From Numida meleagris (taxonomy: Eukaryota > Chordata > Aves > Galliformes > Numididae), in contig NC_034415.1 of the NCBI RefSeq assembly GCF_002078875.1, forward strand, positions 26,877,083 to 26,941,082: a stretch of 64,000 nucleotides of DNA, in the 5' to 3' direction. The position numbers and the translations under genes were made by a program. The notes below the pieces were generated by a model. The model saw only the letters and a program-made list of their open reading frames with translations. It made no database searches and was not told where the DNA came from. Positions 60,291-64,000 of the stretch are shown piece by piece; positions within the stretch are counted from its first letter, which is position 1; the number at the start of each line of letters is the position of its first letter.

Positions 60291-63200
60291 AGGCCTCGGT
60301 TGCTGAAAATGGCAAAAAGAACAGCAATAATGATTTTTTTGCTCTATGAGGTTTCTTCCTCTCTGAGTTTTTGAATACTATGGAAAAGGCAGAGAAACTA
60401 CATGGGCTGTCCAGGCAAACCCTGAATCTCCGGTCAGCAGAAAACATGTGGTATTTGGTGCAGCTGAAGCTACGTTTTCTGAAAGCTTTAAACTACACCA
60501 GCTAAAGCAGAGTTAATGACAACATATAAATGTCATTGAAAAAAAAAAATACTGCCTTTATAGTCACTTCTTTTGTGGGTATTAAGGAATCTCCATCCAG
60601 TCTTAGCTTTTGGATATATATAGGTCTGTGCAGATTTGGCAGGGTGAAACCACCACGGGTAAGAAAGGACAAAAACTTTTGGAAGGGCCCTGACTCCCCC
60701 CTCTTTCCCACTCCCAGCACGCAGGCATGCCAAAACATTATGGTTTCTTTTAGACCCATGTAATTAAATGAGCGATGAGGAATTTCTCACCAATATAAAA
60801 CTGAATTATTTGCAGCTTAAAATAGAATGGTGCCTTTGGTTTGTGGGGCTTTTTTTTTTTTTTTCCTCCTCAGAGGCAGCATGGCCAGGTTGTCAGCTGG
60901 TGTCCATCAGCCTGTTCTGGGATACAAGGCCTTGTTCCCTAGGGACAATGCCAGGAGCATTGGGACAGTGTGGCCCAACCACAGCAGGCCTGAGATAGGG
61001 AAGTGTCCCTTATGGGGACCAGAAGAGGAGCAGTTTCTGTAATACTCTTTTTTTTTTTTTGACAAGTTCTTGTGTTCTGACAGGAATCCTCACCCAGGGC
61101 ATGGGGTGAGTGCAGGGAAGCCCACGCAGATTCTCTCCCAGTGCAACAGACAGTCTGGGCTCATGCTTGCCAAATGTTGAGAGCAGCAGCTCGATTTACG
61201 AGCCCCAGGAGCACACTGTGCTCCAACTGATGAGCTGCACGGCAGAGAAGCCAGGGTTAGCCAAAACACTGCAAGAAAGCAGAGGCACCGATGGGGGCCA
61301 GGAGGGCCAGCTGGGCTCAGAGGTGTACAGATGAAACCAAGCACAGAATAACAAAAAAAAAAAAAAAAAAAAGGAAAGAAAAATAGAAAATGAAAAGGAT
61401 CAAGGCGGGGACTAGGGGCTACTTCCCTCATTTCTTTGCTTTTTAGGGATGAGAAACATTGCTCACACTGCACTGGCTAGGGCTGCTGAGCTTGCAGCAG
61501 AAACAACCCCTGCATGAGCAGGGGGCAAACAAAGGTGCGCAACTGGAGGTAGGGGGGAAGGGGAAGCAAGAAAGCTGTAGTAGAGGTGAATAAATAAAGT
61601 ACAGCAGCAGGAGAGAAATCCTGGAGGAGATGAGGAAAAGAGGAACTTGTCCACAGGGTGTCACTCTTGACCCACACTTGGGTCACGCAGATGGGAGATT
61701 TCAGTTCCCTAAAGAAACCTCCAAAAACCAGAGCAGCATTGCCAGGTAAGCAGATTGTACCCCCACCTGCCCTCCTGCCCCGCTCTGCACCTTGCCTTTG
61801 CTGGGGCAGGATTTGTTTAAGGATCCTCCTGTATGGAGCTGGAAGAAAACCTTCACTACCAAACTCTTTTTCACCATTCTGCCCCAAGGCTCTGCCACCC
61901 CATCTTGGCCTATTTTAATTTGTTTTGAAATACCTCTATCTCCCTGTACCATTGGCTTACCTCTTCCCCCTAGGAAACCTCCTGTTTCTCAGGCCTTGTC
62001 TCCAGGAAGATGTAACAGCACAGCTTTATGGCAAGTCCTGAATGAGCTTAATTTAAGTGCTGATAAGCTTTAGGTCGTTACTGCTTATTGGAAACAGGTT
62101 CTTCAGATTGGTTGGATGGGTTCTTTAGTTAAAGAGAAACCCTATGAATTATCACCTTGCTTTCAGTATTGAGCTTCAGGCCACTCCAGGCTGGAGGGCA
62201 AAGTGGGGGCTGAGTTGGCTCAGGGAAACCTGAATGCAGAGAGCCCACCCAGTGTACACTGTGGGCTCCCCATGGCTGTGCAGGGGGATGCAGTCAGCCA
62301 CTGGGATCAGAGGGGGACATGGATGCTGGGGTCAGCAACGCAGCAGCCGCAGCGCAGGCTGCAACTTTTACAAAGCATCAGCAGAGCATGAATTATGGCG
62401 TGACCTCCTGGCAAGTTTCCTGGAGCAGAGGACACACCAGCAAGAATGTGATCTCCTCTTCCAGGGCTGGTTGGGACAGGATTTGTGTGTAGTGTGTACA
62501 GCACATAATTCATCAGACAATCATTTACATAGCATGAGATCAGCACTGCAGCAGTCTGAAATATTCTGCTGGGGGCTTGCAGCTTGGTGGGAGCACCAAA
62601 CAAGACAGATAGCATAGGACAGATAGCATCCAGAAGGGATGCTGTCCCCTTGCTTGGAGGAGGTGCTCCCAAAAGCTCTACATCCATTAATCCTACCTGT
62701 CTGCAGTTCCCTCGTTTCTGCAGTGACCTCACTCTTTTGCCCCAGCACAATGTTTTTAGGTGTGCTCGGTATAATTTGCATGGTTTTCTTTCAGGCCATC
62801 TTCCTTAATGTGCCTGTCCCGCGCTTTTATGGAAACACCTGCAATATGTAAACGCAAAAGTATAAATCTCTGTAATGTGGAAAAAGCAGCTTCGTGAAAC
62901 CGTAAAAGAATGCAGCCATGTGACTGCAAAACTTCATTTACAAGTATCTAAATATAGATCATAGCAAGCAGCAAACCCAGACTTCAATTTTAAAAGCGAG
63001 GGCACAGGGGAGAGTGCAGAGTCAGCACTTCTTAAATAAGAAGTTCTTCTCATACTAATTCATTTACAGAGGCATCTTCTTTTGACACAGCAAATTTGCA
63101 TTACTGAATCCTGATCACAGAGACATAAAGATTTTTATGGGAGTCGGAAATAGCCTCCATGCAGGCACTGCTGCACCACTGCCGACCTCTGCGCCCAGAC

Positions 63201-63701
63201 AAGGGCAACGCTGCACTTTGCACCAAGGGAGCTGCGCAGGCTTTGCTCCTCTGTGTGCTGGTATTTCCCTCCAGGGAGAGGTTCCGTTATGCAAAAAACC
63301 CCTCTGCTCTGAGGGACCTGCTGGAAGAAGCACTGAGCGCTCTCTGCAGTGGGCAGTGCTGGATATTGAAAGGAACTGGAGAGATTTGCTGTAATTACTA
63401 ATGAACAGAAATGCTTTTTAGCCTCTGGAATATTTCCCCAGACAATCTGACTTGCACAGAAGGGAAAACAAAGCACTCACTACAACAGCTCAGAGTGAAT
63501 ACAGATTCTGTGTGGAAGGCAAACGTACTCAGCTGAGGCCGTCTCATCCCATTTTGATTCCCTGGTTCCAGTTTGCTCAAACTGCTTTCCAGCACCAGCA
63601 CCTGCCCATGGTCACAGGTGGTGCAGAACAGGCAGCTGACACCATGCGAGGGAGGCAGGGGGCATGCAGGCTGGCCAGCTGTATTGTCCATTTCACCTGC
63701 T
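60291..63701. other. Intergenic, no gene recognised
   Basis: Noncoding, with poly(T) tracts at about 60849-60865 and 61050-61060 and an A run at about 61351-61371. Open frames here carry no recognisable domain and no splice context was convincing. Confidence 0.4.
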
Positions 63702-63885
63702 TCATAGAATCTCAGAACCATTACAGTTGGAAAAGACCCGTAACGTGACCGGGTCACCACCAACCCACCTCCACCATGCCCACTGACCACGTCCCTCAGT
63801 GCCACATCCCCACAGTTTGTGAACACCTCCAGGGACAGTGACCCCACCACTTCACAGGGCCAATGCCTGGCCACTCTTCACCTCC
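63702..63885 (-). mobile_element. CR1 LINE 3' fragment
   Basis: TCATAGAATCTCAGAACCATT, GTTGGAAAAGACCCG, CCCACTGACCACGTCCC and GTGCCACATCCCCACAG form a CR1 3' end in minus orientation, the same subfamily as 24209-24400. Confidence 0.87.
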
Positions 63886-64000
63886 ACCTGTATCTCCACT
63901 GTTTAAGTTACTTAAGCATCGCACACACCATTGTATGTCAGTCTATTGCCATCCTCTTGGCTGCTCTTAAATATTGTACTAAACTTTTTCAAATCCTTCT

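Noticed and set aside
10117..64000. NFIA or other neighbouring-gene exons, or a second P450 copy
   Set aside because: No open frame shows NFI DNA-binding or P450 motifs on either strand in this interval.
1..64000. CRISPR arrays, operons, tRNA or rRNA genes, endogenous viral genes
   Set aside because: None is visible; the repeats found are CR1, a MIR-like SINE and simple sequence.

Overview
The window is vertebrate nuclear DNA, most probably from a bird. It has one split gene with long introns and canonical GT-AG junctions. Most of the recognisable interspersed repeats are 3' fragments of CR1 LINEs, the dominant avian retroposon; no mammalian Alu, B1 or L1 was seen. There are no operons, CRISPR arrays, tRNAs, rRNAs or prokaryotic features.

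Region 1 (about 1.6-10.1 kb, minus strand) holds a complete cytochrome P450 gene of the CYP2 family, closest by eye to CYP2J. All nine coding exons were reconstructed (exon 1 9811-10011, 2 8609-8771, 3 7853-7993, 4 6178-6338, 5 5368-5544, 6 4869-5010, 7 4173-4360, 8 3101-3239, 9 2293-2471). They sum to 1491 nt and encode 496 residues with no internal stop or frameshift. The N-terminal membrane anchor, proline hinge, helix C WxxxR, I-helix, ExxR and heme-cysteine motifs are all present. A poly(A) signal with a GU-rich element lies about 640 nt past the stop. A strong 3' splice-site-like sequence 60 nt upstream of the ATG suggests a further 5' noncoding exon. In birds the CYP2J cluster lies next to NFIA, and CYP2J19, the ketolase behind red carotenoid colour, belongs to it. 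Which paralogue this is cannot be settled from the window.

Region 2 (about 10.1-64 kb) looks like a gene desert: 54 kb with no convincing protein-coding exon. It holds about a dozen CR1 fragments, including one CR1 inserted in opposite orientation inside another at 11.0-12.1 kb. It also holds a MIR-like tRNA-derived SINE, a roughly 520-bp purine-only tract at 21.3-21.8 kb, a 460-bp CpG island at 41.5-42.0 kb, and a 25-N assembly gap inside a G run. Several AT-rich, homeodomain-motif-rich blocks look like candidate conserved noncoding elements. This fits the regulatory flank of a developmental gene, possibly NFIA, but that is inference.

No new multi-gene system was found. The observations most worth following are the perfect 22-bp inverted repeat in P450 intron 1, the possible upstream exon and overlapping uORF of the P450, its unusual helix C-D deletion and I-helix residue, and the isolated CpG island.
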